This document shows, one piece after another, positions 7,213 through 8,374 of a stretch of DNA of 8,374 nucleotides (position 1 is its first letter; every line of letters starts with the position of its first letter). The notes beneath the pieces were generated by a model. The model worked only from the letters and a program-made list of their open reading frames with translations. It ran no database searches and had not been told where the DNA came from. The position numbers and the translations under genes were made by a program. Source of the stretch: an uncultured Mycoplasmatota bacterium (GTDB taxonomy: Bacteria > Bacillota_I > Bacilli_A > RF39 > UBA660); the NCBI GenBank assembly GCA_946491675.1, contig CAMLYN010000043.1:1-8374 (forward strand), given 5' to 3'.

Positions 7213-7401
7213 TTAAAAAATAATAATTAAAACTATGATTAATGCAAAAAGAGCTGGTATGCCAAATAAAGTAAGAAGACCTACGGTAATTAAATTAATG
7301 GGAATTGTTAAATTAATTGGAGTAACAATTAAATTATATCCATATAAAATAAAAGCACTAATAATAATTTTTTTTAAAATGTTAAAAAGTTTTTTTATCA
7401 T
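7213..7401 (-). CDS. bofA: BofA family membrane protein (62 aa)
   Basis: This small protein has two hydrophobic segments, about residues 8-26 and 36-62, separated by a polar turn (TPINLTIPIN). The C-terminal part (IPINLITVGLLTLFGIPALFALIIV) resembles the BofA family consensus, where a PVN, a small-residue stretch and an FLGIPG-like turn recur. B. subtilis BofA (87 aa) sits in the outer forespore membrane with SpoIVFA and SpoIVFB and holds back pro-sigma-K processing. The location just after recR is the same as in B. subtilis, which supports the call more than the short sequence does. This copy lacks about 25 N-terminal residues relative to B. subtilis. The ATG has GGTGA at 7409-7413 with a 7-base spacer, and the holB ribosome site follows the stop codon immediately. 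Whether the host forms spores cannot be seen here, so the role is uncertain. Confidence 0.82.
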   Translation of the reverse strand: MIKKLFNILKKIIISAFILYGYNLIVTPINLTIPINLITVGLLTLFGIPALFALIIVLIIIF

Positions 7402-7441
7402 TTTTATTTCACCAATAAAAAATATGAATTAAAAATTATTA

Positions 7442-8053
7442 TTATTCTACATGACTTGTTATATTTTTTCTTTCTTCTAATGCTAATTCTAAAGTTAGAG
7501 CATCAACATAATCCATATCAGCTCCTAATGGAACACCATGAGCTATTTTAGAAATAGTAACATCTTTGTTTTCTAATATTTTAGATATATATAAAGCAGT
7601 AGTTTCACCTTCAACAGTTGGCTTAACAGCAATAATAACTTCTTTAATACCTTCTTCATCAATCCTTTTTAATAAACTATCTAAATTAATATCTTCAGGA
7701 TTAATATTTTCTAGTGGTGAAATAAGACCATCTAAAACATGATATAAGCCCTTATAAGAACCAATCTTTTCAAATTGAATAACATTTTTTGGCTCTTCAA
7801 CTACACAAATTAGGTGATGATCTCGACCTTCATTTGCACAAATGGGACATATATCATCTTGTGATAGATTATTACATTTTTTGCATCTTTTTATTTTGGT
7901 TTTCAAATCAGATAAAGATTGCACAAAAAGATCAATTATTTCTTGATCTAAGTCTAAACTATATAAAGCCATTCTTTCAGCTGTTTTCTCACCAATTCCA
8001 GGTAATTTTTTAAAACATTCAATTAAATTATTAATTGTTTCTGGATAAATCAT
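7442..8053 (-). CDS. recR: Recombination mediator RecR (203 aa)
   Basis: RecR works with RecO (and RecF) to load RecA on SSB-coated single-stranded DNA during gap repair, and forms a ring-like clamp. The helix-hairpin-helix is at residues 17-30 (LPGIGEKTAERMAL). The zinc finger uses Cys57, Cys60, Cys69 and Cys72. The Toprim domain starts near 80 with Glu86 in VVEEP and continues through YKGLYHVLDGLISPLE and KPTVEGETTALYIS. The C-terminal GVPLGADMDYVDALTLELALEER is the Walker B-like end of the family. Length is normal. Small departures from the family consensus are VKP for TNP before TVEGE, and GADMDYVD for GGDLEYAD. The ATG shares one base with the ybaB stop (TAATG), so coupling is likely; the only ribosome-site-like signal is a GGGG run in the end of ybaB. 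Stop is TAA. Confidence 0.98.
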   Translation of the reverse strand: MIYPETINNLIECFKKLPGIGEKTAERMALYSLDLDQEIIDLFVQSLSDLKTKIKRCKKCNNLSQDDICPICANEGRDHHLICVVEEPKNVIQFEKIGSYKGLYHVLDGLISPLENINPEDINLDSLLKRIDEEGIKEVIIAVKPTVEGETTALYISKILENKDVTISKIAHGVPLGADMDYVDALTLELALEERKNITSHVE

Positions 8054-8349
8054 TAGAATAACCCCGGCATTCCTTGTGTATATTTTCCCATTTTTTTCTC
8101 AGTTTCGGCATCAATTTTATCCATTAGTTCATTAATTGCTACTAAAATTAAATCTTCAACCATTTCTATTTCATCTTTTTCAATTTTTTCGATATCAATT
8201 TTTATTGATTCGATCTTTTTATTTCCTTTTGCTTTAATTGTTATAAAAGATTTAGTAGATTCAAATGTTGTTTCATCAATCTCCTTTTTAGCATTCATCA
8301 TGTCCTTTTGTAATTTTTGAGCTTGTTTCATCATAGCTTGTATATTCAT
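8053..8349 (-). CDS. ybaB: YbaB/EbfC nucleoid-associated protein (98 aa)
   Basis: Members of this family are small dimeric DNA-binding proteins, nearly always encoded between dnaX and recR. The protein begins NIQAMMKQAQKLQKDMMNAKKEID, the typical charged coiled-coil N-terminal helix rich in Met and Gln. It continues with a beta region (FITIKAKGNKKIESIKID) and a second helix (EDLILVAINELMDKIDAETEKKMG), and ends in the glycine- and Pro-containing tail TQGMPGLF that is common in the family. Length is close to the usual 100-110 residues. The ATG has a strong AAGGAGG site at 8356-8362 with a 6-base spacer. The stop overlaps the recR start. By synteny, dnaX should lie just beyond the right edge, but nothing of it can be confirmed in the 25 bases present. 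Confidence 0.96.
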   Translation of the reverse strand: MNIQAMMKQAQKLQKDMMNAKKEIDETTFESTKSFITIKAKGNKKIESIKIDIEKIEKDEIEMVEDLILVAINELMDKIDAETEKKMGKYTQGMPGLF

Positions 8350-8374
8350 AATATTCCTCCTTAATTATACTCAA
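8350..8374 (-). promoter_or_regulatory. ybaB leader with ribosome site
   Basis: The 25 bases upstream of ybaB hold AAGGAGG (8356-8362) and, just before it, a TATAAT string (8369-8364). A TAA in this strip could be the stop of an upstream gene such as dnaX. The TATAAT is too near the ribosome site for a normal promoter, so I call only the ribosome site with confidence. Confidence 0.7.

Larger units (their letters stand above)
66..8349 (-). other. Probable nine-gene transcription unit (ybaB to mfd)
   Basis: All nine genes face the same way. Junctions, from upstream to downstream, are: ybaB-recR share one base (TAATG); recR-bofA 40 bases apart; bofA-holB 15 bases; holB-ricT overlap by 4 (ATGA); ricT-methyltransferase overlap by 14; methyltransferase-rsmI 12 bases; rsmI-pth 1 base; pth-mfd 36 bases. 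I see no convincing promoter in any of these gaps. The only possible interruption is the weak hairpin before mfd. Co-transcription is inferred from packing, not shown. Confidence 0.6.

Noticed and set aside
7235..7432. Plus-strand open frame of 65 codons fully opposite bofA
   Set aside because: It has no ribosome site, its residues mirror the antisense of the BofA hydrophobic codons, and the minus strand carries a family match plus a ribosome site and fits the gene run.
7789..8013. Plus-strand open frame of 74 codons inside recR
   Set aside because: It is antisense to the RecR zinc finger and helix-hairpin-helix, which are clearly coding on the minus strand.
8364..8369. TATAAT string upstream of ybaB as a -10 promoter element
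   Set aside because: Transcription from it would start at about the ribosome site itself, and the -35 region is outside the window; such strings are frequent by chance in this AT-rich DNA.

Overview
The window is a tightly packed, single-strand stretch of bacterial housekeeping DNA. All nine recognisable genes lie on the minus strand and are read from the right edge to the left: ybaB, recR, bofA, holB, ricT (yaaT), a yabB-type tRNA methyltransferase gene, rsmI, pth and mfd. Adjacent genes overlap by up to 14 bases or are separated by no more than about 40 bases, so a single transcription unit entering from beyond the right edge is likely.

The gene order is a condensed version of the origin-proximal region of Bacillus subtilis (dnaX-yaaK-recR-yaaL-bofA ... 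tmk ... holB-yaaT-yabA-yabB-yazA-yabC ... pth ... mfd). With the very low G+C content, the lysine-, asparagine- and isoleucine-rich proteins and the clear Shine-Dalgarno sites, this points to a Bacillota lineage of the Bacilli/Erysipelotrichia/Acholeplasma type with a reduced or AT-drifted genome. TGA acts as a stop: holB and the yabB-type gene both end in it, and every tryptophan I checked is TGG. The organism therefore does not use the Mycoplasma code, in which TGA is tryptophan. I cannot name the species.

Layout from right to left. Positions 8374-7442 hold a nucleoid-associated protein gene and the recombination mediator recR. Positions 7401-7213 hold a short two-helix membrane protein of the BofA family. 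Positions 7197-5450 hold the clamp-loader subunit delta-prime and the Fe-S protein RicT. Positions 5463-3889 hold two RNA methyltransferase genes, one for tRNA and one for 16S rRNA. Positions 3887-3336 hold peptidyl-tRNA hydrolase. Positions 3299-66 hold the transcription-repair coupling factor Mfd. The last 65 bases are intergenic and hold a probable terminator.

The genes support one another only loosely. They cover replication (HolB), repair and recombination (RecR, YbaB, Mfd), translation quality (RsmI, YabB-type enzyme, Pth) and mRNA maturation (RicT). I found no mobile element, CRISPR array, RNA gene, defence system or new multi-gene system. The points worth a second look are two stop-codon-overlapping hairpins at the pth and mfd 3' ends, a shortened BofA with no visible sporulation context, a delta-prime whose P-loop region is degenerate, several motif variants, and the set of genes missing from the usual order.
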